A stretch of DNA of 42,712 nucleotides from Xanthomonas sp. (GTDB taxonomy: Bacteria > Pseudomonadota > Gammaproteobacteria > Xanthomonadales > SZUA-5). The notes under the pieces are model-generated. The model had not been told where the DNA came from and did not search any database. It saw only the letters and a program-made list of their open reading frames with translations. The stretch is from contig JAIMJQ010000015.1 of assembly GCA_020693165.1 (NCBI GenBank), positions 1 to 42,712 of the forward strand, in the 5' to 3' direction. Shown here in pieces: positions 24,825 through 33,626 of this stretch. The stretch's first letter is position 1. Every line of letters begins with the position of its first letter. The translations under genes and the position numbers were made by a program.

Positions 24825-25131
24825 CGCAGTGATCCGTGGTCGACCCGGTCAGGGCCCTGACTGAGCAAACACCGAAGCGCGGAAAACGGGACCATGAGAT
24901 CGGCATGGTCCGGCTGAGCGCGTAAAGGTGTGGGCATCGATGCCGTCGATCATGGGTAGGAGCGCTCGTCCGGCGCGAGGTCACTCCTGCCGAGGCTTGA
25001 GGTTCAAAAGGGAATCACCGATGTTGGTCCAGGCATTGACTCCACCCTCAGCGCACAGCCGCGCTCGTCCGATTGCCCGCCGCAAAGGCCTATGGCAATG
25101 TGCCGCATCACATCCTCGACGTGCGCGCACG
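24825..25131. other. Divergent promoter region, contents uncertain
   Basis: Gap of 307 bases if the sigma factor starts at 25132, or 196 if at 25021. It should hold both promoters, but I cannot identify hexamers with confidence. The one clear structure is the dyad at 24887-24913. Confidence 0.4.
24887..24913. promoter_or_regulatory. Dyad in divergent promoter region
   Basis: GGACCATG (24889-24896) and CATGGTCC (24904-24911), an 8-bp perfect inverted repeat with a 7-base centre; flanking bases extend it imperfectly. Its size and place between divergent genes suit a regulator binding site, but no regulator is identified. Confidence 0.3.
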
Positions 25132-25683
25132 ATGGAACTGACCGAGTTGATTCGTGCGGCACGTGGCGGCGGTCAGGCCGAATCCGATCAGCTCTACGCG
25201 CGTGTCTACGAAGATCTGCGGCGCATTGCGGCCGGGCAGTTGCGCGGCCGTGCCGATCTCGGCGCCACCTCACTGGTGCACGAAGCCTATTTCCGTCTGG
25301 CGCGGCCGGATTCCCTGGCGGTCGAGGATCGACAACATTTCTATGCCGTGGCAGCGCTGGCGATGCGCCAGATTGTGCTCAACCACGTGCGTTCACAGCA
25401 GGCGATCAAACGCGGCGATGGCGTGGTCTTGACCACACTCGGTGCTGCCGATCAGGTTGCCAGCGGCGAGGATGGTGCCGATCTGTTGGCGCTGGACTCC
25501 GCGCTGACGCAACTGGCGGAAGCCGAGCCGCGGCTGGCCAGACTGGTGGAACTGCGCTTTTTCGGTGGCATGAATCTGGAGGAAGCCGGCGCTGCCGTGG
25601 GCTTGTCGCCGACCACGCTCAAACGCGACTGGCGCAAGGCGCGGGCCTTTCTGCATGCAGCCATTTCGGCTGAATTGCCATGA
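25132..25683 (+). CDS. ECF-type sigma factor paired with a Ser/Thr kinase (ECF43-like)
   Basis: Directs RNA polymerase to a dedicated set of promoters. 183 residues. Region 2: YARVYEDLRRIAAGQLRGRA, TSLVHEAYFRLARP and HFYAVAALAMRQIVLNHVRS. Region 4: LAEAEPRLARLVELRFFGGM, then LEEAGAAVGLSPTTLKRDWR, a helix-turn-helix. The sequence is of the kind (TIGR02999-like) usually found with kinases, and there is no anti-sigma gene. The stop overlaps the kinase start as ATGA. In the related EcfP/PknT pair of Vibrio the kinase activates the sigma factor by phosphorylating a Thr in region 2; the Thr in LGATSLVHEAY is a candidate here, by inference. Start: 25132 fits the domain but has no Shine-Dalgarno; ATG 25021, 37 codons upstream, has AAGGGA at good spacing. 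Confidence 0.88.
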   Translation: MELTELIRAARGGGQAESDQLYARVYEDLRRIAAGQLRGRADLGATSLVHEAYFRLARPDSLAVEDRQHFYAVAALAMRQIVLNHVRSQQAIKRGDGVVLTTLGAADQVASGEDGADLLALDSALTQLAEAEPRLARLVELRFFGGMNLEEAGAAVGLSPTTLKRDWRKARAFLHAAISAELP

Positions 25684-28271
25684 GTCCGATCAGGGCGCTG
25701 GACCTCTTCGACGAGTTACTCACGTGCACGCCGGCGCAGCGCGAGCAGCGATTGGCAAGCTTGCTGCGCGACGATCCGGAGCTGGCGCTGGTCGTGCAGC
25801 GCATGCTGGCGGCCGACGCTGACGAGGACGGGTTGCTGGATCGTGAGCTGACCGAAGCCTTGCCGGCGCCAGCGCCAGCAACGGATCGCAGCGGTGAACA
25901 AATCGGTCCCTTCCGTCTGGGCGCTCGACTGGGTCGCGGCGGCATGGGTGAGGTCTATCGAGCCGAGCGTGTGGACGGCGACTACGCCCAGGCGGTGGCG
26001 ATCAAGTTGCTCAGGCGCGGGCTCGACAGCGAGGATGTGCTCGCCCGATTCCTGCAGGAGCGACGCATCCTGGCGCGGCTGGAACATCCGGCCATCGCCC
26101 GCTTGATCGATGGCGGCATGGGCGCCGACGGCTTGCCCTGGATTGCCATGGAGCTGGTCGATGGTCAGCCGATCACGCGCTATGTCGACGATGCGAGATT
26201 GCCGCTGCCGCGCCGTTTGCAGTTGCTGATTGCCGTGTGCGAGGCGGTCGATTACGCCCATCGGCGATTGATCGTCCATCGCGACCTGAAGCCCTCCAAT
26301 GTGCTGGTGACCGCCGATGGCAGTCCACGGTTGCTCGATTTCGGCATTGCCAAGCTGCTGGACGACACCGAGGAACAGGCGCTCACCAGCACCGGCATGC
26401 AGGTGATGTCGCCGGCCTATGCCGCGCCGGAACAGCTGCGCGGCGAGCCGATTACGGTGGCTACCGACGTCTACTCGCTCGGCTTGCTGGCTTACGAGTT
26501 GTTGACCGGCAGCCTGCCGCAGCAGCGTGGACGGGCATCGGTGGCAGCCATCGAAGCCGAACTGGACAAGGATCTGCAACGGCCCAGCCAGCGAGTTCGC
26601 CGGCCGGACGAGAGTACTTTGGGCGCGCGACAGATCGATGCCGATCTGGACACTATCGTGATCAAGGCTTTGGCACTGGAGCCGGATCGTCGCTATCCAT
26701 CGGCCGCTGCTTTCGCCGACGATCTCAAACGCTACCTGGACGGTCGCCCGATCACGGCGCGCGCCGATACCTTGAGCTATCGCGTCAGCAAATTCGTTTC
26801 CAGGCACCGCGGCGGCGTGCTCGCCAGTGCGCTCACCCTGATGGCATTGGTCACCGGGCTCGGTGTGTCGGTGTGGCAGGCGCGCATCGCGCAGATGCAG
26901 ACGCAGCGTGCCGACAGCGAAGCCGTGCGCGCCAGCGAGGCGGCAACCCGAGCTGAAGCCGAAGCGCGGACCGCGCGCGAGATGAGCGCCCGCAGCAAGC
27001 GCGTCAAGGACTTTCTGATTTCGGTGTTCATGCAGGAAGACCAGTTACGTCGGGATGCGCGCGGTCCGCTGACCATGGCCCAGGCCTTCGATGACACCCT
27101 GAAGCGCATCGACAGTGAGCTCGCCGATGACCCCGGCCTGCAATCGGATCTGCTCGATGATTTTGGCGAGATCGTCACCGCCAGGGGCGATCTGGAGCAG
27201 GCCCAGGCCTTGTTCGAGCGTGCGCTGGCCAAGGCCGAGCAAGCGCACGGCGAGCATGACCCGGCCGTGGCCGAAACGCTGACCAACCTCGGCGTGTTGG
27301 CGGCCTATCGCGGGCGCGCTGCCGATGGTCAGCCCTATCTGCTGCGGGCATTGGCGATCACCGAGGCCCAGCCTGCGCCCGACCCGGTCGCGCTGGCGCA
27401 ACTGTTGATGGCCATCGGTTCGGTCGAGCGCAACAGCGGCGACCTGAATGCCGCGTTGCAGCGCATGCAGCGGGCGTTGGAGCTTTACGGCGGCCCCGAG
27501 GGCGATCATCCCGGGCGCCTCGCGGCAATGCACAATCTGGCCAGCGTGCTGGTCGATCTGGATCGGCCGCAAGAGGCCGAGCATTTCATTCGCCTCGCCA
27601 TAGCCGGCACGATTGCCGCACAGGGTGCCGAAGCGACGCCCTTGATTCCCGCTTACGGCATCCTCGGACAGATTCTGGAAGGCGATGGCGAACAGGTCAG
27701 CGATGAGGTGCTGAGTATCGGCCAGCGTCGACTGGATCTGGTCCAGCGTGCCTTTGCCGGCGATCATCCCTGGAAGGCCGCGGCGCTGGCCGATAGCGGC
27801 TGGCACTTGATCCAGCGTGGAAACACGACCGAGGGCGAGGCGCGTCTGCGCCAGGGCATCGCCATGTTCGAACGCCTGGGCTACCGCAGCATGAGCTTGA
27901 TTGGCGTGTGGCGCCGGCTGGCGCTGAGCCAGCAGCGACGCGGCGATCTGACGCCGGCGCGCGCCAGCCTGGATGAGGGCTACGCCTTGTGCGCCGACGC
28001 CGAGTCGGCCGGCAGTTTGATATGCGCCACGATCCGCGCCAATCGAGCCCGGTTGCTGGCAATCAACGCGCCCGACCGCGCCCTGGTCGAAGCCGACGCC
28101 GCACTGGCGACGCTGACCGAACGCTTCGCCGCCCACGCTGACCCGCGCGCACAAGCCCTGGAAGCACGCGCGGCGGCATTGACCGGTCTGGGGCGTGAGG
28201 ACGAAGCCCTCGCAGCCCGTGCGCAGGCGAGCGAGTTGCGGTCGAAGTCCGAATCCCGACTGCGCCCCTGA
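25680..28271 (+). CDS. Transmembrane Ser/Thr protein kinase with TPR-rich sensor
   Basis: 863 residues. A short N-terminal region (1-75) is followed by a Hanks-type kinase: glycine loop LGRGGMGEVY near 83-92, K109 in VAIKLL, HRDLKPSN with catalytic D202, DFGIAK near 220, YAAPEQ, and DVYSLGLLAYELLTG. All catalytic residues are present. One membrane helix lies at about 379-401 (LASALTLMALVTGLGVSVW). The outer part is helical, with TPR-like repeats (LEQAQALFERALAKAEQAHG, DPAVAETLTNLGVLAAYRGR, LNAALQRMQRALELYGG). It starts inside the stop of the ECF sigma gene (ATGA), so the two are one transcription unit. Likely role: sense an envelope signal and switch on the sigma factor. Confidence 0.93.
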   Translation: MSPIRALDLFDELLTCTPAQREQRLASLLRDDPELALVVQRMLAADADEDGLLDRELTEALPAPAPATDRSGEQIGPFRLGARLGRGGMGEVYRAERVDGDYAQAVAIKLLRRGLDSEDVLARFLQERRILARLEHPAIARLIDGGMGADGLPWIAMELVDGQPITRYVDDARLPLPRRLQLLIAVCEAVDYAHRRLIVHRDLKPSNVLVTADGSPRLLDFGIAKLLDDTEEQALTSTGMQVMSPAYAAPEQLRGEPITVATDVYSLGLLAYELLTGSLPQQRGRASVAAIEAELDKDLQRPSQRVRRPDESTLGARQIDADLDTIVIKALALEPDRRYPSAAAFADDLKRYLDGRPITARADTLSYRVSKFVSRHRGGVLASALTLMALVTGLGVSVWQARIAQMQTQRADSEAVRASEAATRAEAEARTAREMSARSKRVKDFLISVFMQEDQLRRDARGPLTMAQAFDDTLKRIDSELADDPGLQSDLLDDFGEIVTARGDLEQAQALFERALAKAEQAHGEHDPAVAETLTNLGVLAAYRGRAADGQPYLLRALAITEAQPAPDPVALAQLLMAIGSVERNSGDLNAALQRMQRALELYGGPEGDHPGRLAAMHNLASVLVDLDRPQEAEHFIRLAIAGTIAAQGAEATPLIPAYGILGQILEGDGEQVSDEVLSIGQRRLDLVQRAFAGDHPWKAAALADSGWHLIQRGNTTEGEARLRQGIAMFERLGYRSMSLIGVWRRLALSQQRRGDLTPARASLDEGYALCADAESAGSLICATIRANRARLLAINAPDRALVEADAALATLTERFAAHADPRAQALEARAAALTGLGREDEALAARAQASELRSKSESRLRP

Positions 28272-28353
28272 GTTGGATTCGCTGCCGAACTGCGCTGTGT
28301 CGATCAAGTTGGTGCCGCTCGCGTGAATCTGGTTCGGCCGGTTGGCGGTACGC

Positions 28354-28386
28354 GTAGCCCAGATGCGCCGAGCTTGCCCGGGCTAC
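28354..28386. repeat. GTAGCCC...GGGCTAC palindrome
   Basis: GTAGCCC (28354-28360) and GGGCTAC (28380-28386) flank AGATGCGCCGAGCTTGCCC-type sequence. This is a REP-like dispersed palindrome; a relative lies at 37063-37096. Confidence 0.5.
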
Positions 28387-28401
28387 AGATAAGCACGCAT
28401 C

Positions 28402-28510
28402 GGCCAGGCCCCCGGCGCCGAAGCCATGCAGCGCATCGTCGCGGCATGCTCAGCGCGCCGATTCTGTCGATGCTGGTGGTGCCGGCGGCCTATCTGCTGT
28501 GGCGACGGCG
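28402..28510 (+). pseudogene. 3'-end remnant of a cusA-like RND pump gene
   Basis: Closely matches bases 18861-18981, the end of cusA. Shared runs include GGCGCCGAAGCCATGCAGCG and GTCGATGCTGGTGGTGCCGG. A 13-base deletion after position 28443 throws the two halves into different frames. The encoded residues are GAEAMQRI, then after the shift MLSAPILSMLVVPAAYLL, the pump's last membrane helix. No further upstream pump sequence is present. It lies in the 278-bp gap between the kinase gene and the CNNM gene and could contribute part of the latter's leader. Confidence 0.85.
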
Positions 28511-28549
28511 AACGGTTAGACTTGGGCCGCTTCAACTTCCTGCCGGTCA

Positions 28550-29824
28550 ATGAACGACATTCCTTTAGCGGTGCTTTTTGCCGCTTTGCTGGTGCTGCTG
28601 CTGCTGTCCGCCTTCTTCTCCAGTTCGGAGACGGCGCTGATGTCGATCAACCGCTTCCGCCTGATGCATCTGGCGCGCGATGGTCATCGTGGTGCGATCC
28701 TGGCGCAGAAACTGGTGCGCCAGCCGGATCGGCTGATCGGATTGATTTTGCTCGGCAACAACTTCGTCAATATCCTCGCCTCGGCGATTGCAACCATTGC
28801 GGCAGTGCGCATCGGCGGCGAGGCGGGAGTGCTGATCGGCACCATTTTCCTGACCGTGGTGGTGCTGATCTTCGCGGAAGTGGCGCCGAAAACGCTGGCC
28901 GCGTTTCGCCCGGAACGCATCGCGCTGCCAGCGGCCTACGTGCTCTATCCGATGCTCAGGGCGTTCTATCCGCTGGTACGCACGATCAATTTTCTCGCCG
29001 GTCTGGTGTTGCGACTGGTGGGCCATCGCGGCGGAAAGTCACCCGAGCAGTCACTGAGTCAGGCGGAACTGCGCACCCTGCTGGAAGAAGGCGGCAGCCT
29101 GATCCCGGATATCCACCGGCGCATGTTGCTCAACATCCTCGCGCTGGAAGAAGCCCGCGTCGACGACATCATGGTGCCGCGCAATGAGATTCGCGGCATC
29201 AATCTCGACAGCAGCCCGGAACTCCTGCGTGCCGCGCTGCACCTGTTCCCGTTCAGTCGCGCGGTCGTTTATCGCGGCAGCATCGACAACATCGTCGGCA
29301 CCTTGAATGTGCGCACCCTGCTCGACGTGCAGAACCGCGCGATCGATGCCACGCTGGTCGAAGAACGCATGCGCGAAACCTATTTCATCCCGGTGGGCAC
29401 CCGGCTGCCGCAACAATTGGCGGCATTTCAACGCCTGCAGCGGCGCTCCGGCGTGGTGATCGATGAATATGGATCGGTCCGCGGACTGATTACCGTCGCC
29501 GATATTCTCGAGGAAATCGTCGGCGAGTTCACCACCGCGCCGAAACAGGATACCCGTCATATTCATTTCGACGCCGACGGCAGCATCGTCATCGATGCCC
29601 GCATACCGGTGCACAGCCTCAACCGGCGCCTGCAATGGGATCTGCCGGCCGACGCCGCTCGCACCTTGAGCGGCTTGATCGTGAGCCAATTGGAACATCT
29701 GCCCGAAGTCGGCGAGCACCTGGAGATCGACGGCTACCGCATGCACATCAAGGAAGTGCGCGACAACGTCGTGCGCAAAGTGCGCATCGTCGCGCCGCCG
29801 GAAGTCGTCGAAGAAACCGAGTAG
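28550..29824 (+). CDS. yfjD: CNNM/CorB-type membrane protein with CBS pair and CorC_HlyC domain
   Basis: 424 residues, the full length of the family linked to magnesium/cobalt efflux and resistance. Order: CNNM (DUF21) membrane domain at 1-190 (LAVLFAALLVLLLLSAFFSS, then SETALMSINRFR; LILLGNNFVNILASAIAT; IFAEVAPKTLAAFRPERIAL), then two CBS domains at about 195-330 (VDDIMVPRNEIRGINLD; RSGVVIDEYGSVRGLITVAD), then a CorC_HlyC transporter-associated domain at about 345-415 (GSIVIDARIPVHSLNRRLQW). CBS pairs in this family bind ATP. The start at ATG 28550 has no obvious Shine-Dalgarno and lies just past the cusA remnant. Whether it transports ions directly is unsettled. Confidence 0.92.
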   Translation: MNDIPLAVLFAALLVLLLLSAFFSSSETALMSINRFRLMHLARDGHRGAILAQKLVRQPDRLIGLILLGNNFVNILASAIATIAAVRIGGEAGVLIGTIFLTVVVLIFAEVAPKTLAAFRPERIALPAAYVLYPMLRAFYPLVRTINFLAGLVLRLVGHRGGKSPEQSLSQAELRTLLEEGGSLIPDIHRRMLLNILALEEARVDDIMVPRNEIRGINLDSSPELLRAALHLFPFSRAVVYRGSIDNIVGTLNVRTLLDVQNRAIDATLVEERMRETYFIPVGTRLPQQLAAFQRLQRRSGVVIDEYGSVRGLITVADILEEIVGEFTTAPKQDTRHIHFDADGSIVIDARIPVHSLNRRLQWDLPADAARTLSGLIVSQLEHLPEVGEHLEIDGYRMHIKEVRDNVVRKVRIVAPPEVVEETE

Positions 29825-30032
29825 ACCGCGGCGGCGAACGCCCCCAGGCGAGGCCGACTTGAGGCAGACTCGGCAGATGGGACGCGCGCCCTGCCGAGTA
29901 TTCGGGCAGCTGCGCTCGGCCCACACTGGAGGGTGCGGGTCGTATCGGCGTGACCGCTGCGACGGGAGGCCGCTGTTTCTGCCCTCAGGTGACGATGATC
30001 AGGTCCTCCCTCATCGCCGGAGTCAGCCGACT

Positions 30033-33000
30033 GTGTCCATCCATGTTGCCCTCAACCATGTCACCCACTATCGCTATGACCGCGCGGTCAAGCTGGGGCC
30101 GCAGGTGGTGCGCCTGCGCCCTGCCCCGCACTGCCGCTCGCGCATTTTGTCGTACTCGCTGAAAGTCGAGCCGGCCGGGCATTTCGTCAACTGGCAGCAG
30201 GATCCGCAGGCGAACTACCTGGCGCGACTGGTGTTCCCGGAAGCGACACGGGAACTGCGCATCGAGGTCGACCTGGTGGTCGAAATGGCGGTGCACAACC
30301 CGTTCGACTTCTTCCTGGAGCCGGGCGCCGAGAAGTTTCCGTTCATCTACGACCCGATGCTGGAGCACGAACTGGCGCCGTATCGGCAGACGCTACCGAC
30401 GACCCCGCTGTTCCAGACCTACCTCGATTCGATCGCGCGCCAGCCGCAGGCCACGGCGGACTTTCTGGTCGACCTCAATCGACGCCTGAGCGAGGACATC
30501 GGTTACCTGATTCGCCTTGAGCCGGGCGTGCAGTCGCCCGAGGAAACGCTGGCCAAGCGTTGCGGTTCGTGCCGTGATTCGGCCTGGCTGCTGGTGCAGT
30601 TGATGCGCCAACTGGGTATCGCCGCACGCTTCGTATCGGGTTACCTGATCCAGTTGACCGCAGACGTCAAGGCGCTCGACGGTCCGAGCGGACCGGACAG
30701 CGACTTCACTGATCTGCATGCCTGGTGCGAGGTCTATCTGCCTGGCGCTGGATGGATCGGGCTCGATCCGACTTCCGGGCTGCTGGCCGGCGAAGGCCAT
30801 ATCCCGCTCGCGGCCTCACCGGACCCGAGTTCGGCGGCGCCGATCACCGGCGGTGTCGATCCCAGCGAGGTCGAGTTCAGCCACGCGATGCGTGTGCAGC
30901 GCATCCTTGAATCGCCGCGGGTGACGCTGCCGTTTCGCGATGAGGAATGGCAGCAGATCGTCGCCCTCGGCGATCAGGTCGATGCCGACCTCGTCGCCCA
31001 GGACGTGCGCCTGACCATGGGCGGCGAGCCGACCTTTGTCGCCGTCGACGACCCCGACGGCGCCGAGTGGAACACGGCGGCGCTCGGCGCGACCAAGCGC
31101 CAGCGCGCAACGCAGGTGTTCGATCGGCTCAAGCAGCGCTACGCACCGAAAGGACTCGCGCATTTCGGCCAGGGCAAGTGGTATCCCGGCGAACCGTTGC
31201 CACGCTGGTCGCTCAACTGTTACTGGCGGGTCGATGGCGAGCCGGTGTGGAACGATCCAGCGCTGATCGCCGACGAGAATCGCGACTACGGTGCCGATGC
31301 GGCGCTGGGCGAGCGCTTTCTGACCCGGCTTGCCGGGCGGCTTGGCATCGGTGCGGACACCCTGTTTCCAGCCTATGAAGACGTTGCCTACTACCTGTGG
31401 CGCGAACAGAAGCTGCCGATCAATGTCGATGTGATGCAGTCGCGCCTCGATGATCCGCTCGAACGCGAACGGCTGGCGAAAGTGTATGCGCAGGGCGTGC
31501 AGACGGTGGTCGGACAGGTGCTGCCGCTGACGCATGACGAACTCGGCTGGCACAGCACCCCCTGGTTCCTGCGCAGCGGCCAGTGTTTTCTGGTGCCTGG
31601 CGATTCGCCACTCGGGTATCGCTTGCCGCTGGCCTCGCAGCCGTGGGCACAGGCATCGGATCTGCCGGTGATCAATCCGCTGGATCCGGCAAGGGAGTTG
31701 GAGGCGCTGCCGCTGTTGCAGCAATGCGGGGCAGGGGGCAAGGGTCAGGGGATGGGACCTGAGGCGCCAAGGGCGCCTGCAGCGGGCAGTGTTCCCGGCT
31801 TTGAACACGAAACACCGGAGCAAGCGAACGCGGGCGGCACGGGGCGGCAGTCCATTCATGCGACGGAGGCGGGACGTGCACCAAGTCCCGTCCGCAGCCC
31901 CCTGCCCTCTGCCCCGTTTTCAATTGAGCGAACCAATCCGAAACTATCCGCAGCCCCCCAACCCCAGCAATCTGCCCGCGATGTGGTACGCACGGCGCTG
32001 TGCGCGCAGCCGCGTGAGGGTCGACTTTACCTGTTCATGCCGCCGCTGGAGCGCGCCGAGGACTATCTGGCGCTGGTCGCGGCGATCGAGGAAACCGCCG
32101 CCGAACTGCACACACCGGTGATCCTGGAAGGCTATGAGCCGCCATTCGATCCGCGCCTGAAACTGTTCCGGGTGACGCCAGATCCAGGCGTGATCGAGGT
32201 CAACATCCATCCCGCAAGCAGTTGGCAGGACCTGGTTGATCGCACCACGCATCTGTACGACATCGCCCATCAAACCCGCTTGACCGCCGAGAAGTTCATG
32301 ATCGACGGTCGCCACACCGGCACCGGCGGCGGCAATCACTTTGTGCTCGGCGGCGCCAGCCCGGCCGACTCGCCATTCCTCAGGCGCCCGGACCTGCTGC
32401 GCAGCCTGATCAGCTACTGGCACAACCATCCGTCGCTGTCGTACCTGTTTTCCGGACTGTTCATCGGCCCGACCTCGCAATCGCCGCGCATCGACGAGGC
32501 GCGCAACGATTCGGTGTACGAGCTGGAATTGGCCTTTCGCCAGTTCCCGCTGCCGGGGCAACCGGTCGCGCCATGGGTGCTCGACCGGCTGCTGCGCAAC
32601 CTGCTGATCGACGTGACCGGCAACACCCACCGCGCCGAGTTCTGCATCGACAAGCTGTTTGCGCCGGAGGGCCCCAGCGGGCGCCTCGGCCTGGTCGAGC
32701 TGCGCGCCTTTGAAATGCCGCCGCATGCGCGCATGAGCCTGGTGCAGCAACTGCTGATCCGCGCGCTGCTCGCCTGGTTCTGGCGCCAGCCCTACGCGCC
32801 GCGACAACTGGCGCGCTGGGGCACCGAGTTGCACGATCGCTTCATGCTGCCGCACTTCATCGCGCAGGATTTTGCGGATGTGCTCGGCGAACTCGGTGCG
32901 GCAGGATATGTCTTCGCGCCCGGCTGGTTCGATCCACAGTTCGAGTTCCGCTTCCCGAAGATTGGCGACTACTCGGTGCGCGGGATCGAACTGGAATTGC

Positions 33001-33491
33001 GCCACGCGCTGGAGCCCTGGCACGTGATGGGCGAACAGGGCGGCGCCGGCGGCACCGTGCGCTTTGTCGACAGTTCGGTCGAGCGTCTGCAGGTCAAGCT
33101 CAGCGGCGCCGCCAGCGTGCGCTATGCGCTGACCTGCAACGGCAAGCGCATCCCGTTGCGCCCGACCGGCAGCGTCGGCGAGTCGGTCGCTGCGGTGCGT
33201 TATCGCGCCTGGCAGCCGGTAGCGGCATTGCATCCACTGATTCCGGTGCACGCGCCGCTGGTGTTCGACCTGATCGACCTGTGGTCGCTGCGCTCGCTCG
33301 GCGGCTGCGTTTACCATGTCGCCCACCCCGGCGGCCGCAACTACGAGACCTTTCCCGTGAACGCCTTCGAAGCTGAAAGTCGTCGCCGCGCGCGTTTCTT
33401 CCGCATCGGCCATACGCCGGGCTGGCTCGATCCGCCGGCGGCCGAGGCGAACGAGGAATTCCCGTTCACCCTTGACCTGCGGCGTGGGTGA
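30033..33491 (+). CDS. Transglutaminase-DUF2126 (amidoligase-like) fusion
   Basis: 1152 residues. N-terminal transglutaminase-associated domain at 1-95 ([19 protein letters not shown]), then a papain-like transglutaminase core with the triad C180 (CGSCRDSAW), H229 (DLHAWCEVY) and D245 (IGLDPTSG). DUF2126 fills most of the rest: [83 protein letters not shown]2126 is in the glutamine-synthetase-like ligase group as I recall. Residues about 565-650 are a Gly/Pro/Ser-rich insert encoded by a repeat-like stretch. Start: GTG 30033 with GGAG 10 bases upstream fits the family N terminus; the frame stays open upstream but is unlike protein. First of three linked genes. Substrate unknown. Confidence 0.88.
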   Translation: MSIHVALNHVTHYRYDRAVKLGPQVVRLRPAPHCRSRILSYSLKVEPAGHFVNWQQDPQANYLARLVFPEATRELRIEVDLVVEMAVHNPFDFFLEPGAEKFPFIYDPMLEHELAPYRQTLPTTPLFQTYLDSIARQPQATADFLVDLNRRLSEDIGYLIRLEPGVQSPEETLAKRCGSCRDSAWLLVQLMRQLGIAARFVSGYLIQLTADVKALDGPSGPDSDFTDLHAWCEVYLPGAGWIGLDPTSGLLAGEGHIPLAASPDPSSAAPITGGVDPSEVEFSHAMRVQRILESPRVTLPFRDEEWQQIVALGDQVDADLVAQDVRLTMGGEPTFVAVDDPDGAEWNTAALGATKRQRATQVFDRLKQRYAPKGLAHFGQGKWYPGEPLPRWSLNCYWRVDGEPVWNDPALIADENRDYGADAALGERFLTRLAGRLGIGADTLFPAYEDVAYYLWREQKLPINVDVMQSRLDDPLERERLAKVYAQGVQTVVGQVLPLTHDELGWHSTPWFLRSGQCFLVPGDSPLGYRLPLASQPWAQASDLPVINPLDPARELEALPLLQQCGAGGKGQGMGPEAPRAPAAGSVPGFEHETPEQANAGGTGRQSIHATEAGRAPSPVRSPLPSAPFSIERTNPKLSAAPQPQQSARDVVRTALCAQPREGRLYLFMPPLERAEDYLALVAAIEETAAELHTPVILEGYEPPFDPRLKLFRVTPDPGVIEVNIHPASSWQDLVDRTTHLYDIAHQTRLTAEKFMIDGRHTGTGGGNHFVLGGASPADSPFLRRPDLLRSLISYWHNHPSLSYLFSGLFIGPTSQSPRIDEARNDSVYELELAFRQFPLPGQPVAPWVLDRLLRNLLIDVTGNTHRAEFCIDKLFAPEGPSGRLGLVELRAFEMPPHARMSLVQQLLIRALLAWFWRQPYAPRQLARWGTELHDRFMLPHFIAQDFADVLGELGAAGYVFAPGWFDPQFEFRFPKIGDYSVRGIELELRHALEPWHVMGEQGGAGGTVRFVDSSVERLQVKLSGAASVRYALTCNGKRIPLRPTGSVGESVAAVRYRAWQPVAALHPLIPVHAPLVFDLIDLWSLRSLGGCVYHVAHPGGRNYETFPVNAFEAESRRRARFFRIGHTPGWLDPPAAEANEEFPFTLDLRRG
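31726..31916. repeat. G-rich inverted-repeat element inserted in frame in the DUF2126 gene
   Basis: Left edge 31726-31750 begins GCGGGGCAGGGGGCAAGGG; right edge 31896-31916 is its approximate reverse complement (CCCCCTGCCCTCTGCCCCG). An internal palindrome GGCGCCAAGGGCGCC lies at 31762-31776. Its edges resemble the G-rich edges of the intergenic repeat around 39590-39775. The encoded stretch is low-complexity and interrupts two conserved DUF2126 blocks without breaking the frame. Confidence 0.5.
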
Positions 33492-33510
33492 TGACGCGCT
33501 CAAGCCTTGG

Positions 33511-33574
33511 TCGGTCCGGACCTTGTCCGGACTCATTTCGGGCGCAACAGCGTTCGGATAAGGTCCGAACCCAC
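33511..33574. repeat. Inverted repeat of the GGTCCRGAC family, copy 1
   Basis: Arms 33511-33532 (GGTCCGGACCTTGTCCGGAC core) and 33552-33574 (GTTCGGATAAGGTCCGAACC). Each arm is itself nearly palindromic. About 16 of 20 core positions pair. The layout, and the GGACCCACAAAGG-like right edge (here GAACCCACAAGGG), match the perfect copy at 39636-39705. It fills most of the 135-bp gap inside the transglutaminase cluster. Confidence 0.7.
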
Positions 33575-33626
33575 AAGGGCCGGGATTGCCCGGTTCGAAT
33601 GTGGAAACGGCAATGACGGATTCCGA

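Noticed and set aside
29859-30032. Upstream extension of the DUF2126 fusion gene
   Set aside because: The 58 extra codons are Arg/Gly/Cys-rich and unlike the family, and the GTG at 30033 has a Shine-Dalgarno and gives the usual N terminus.
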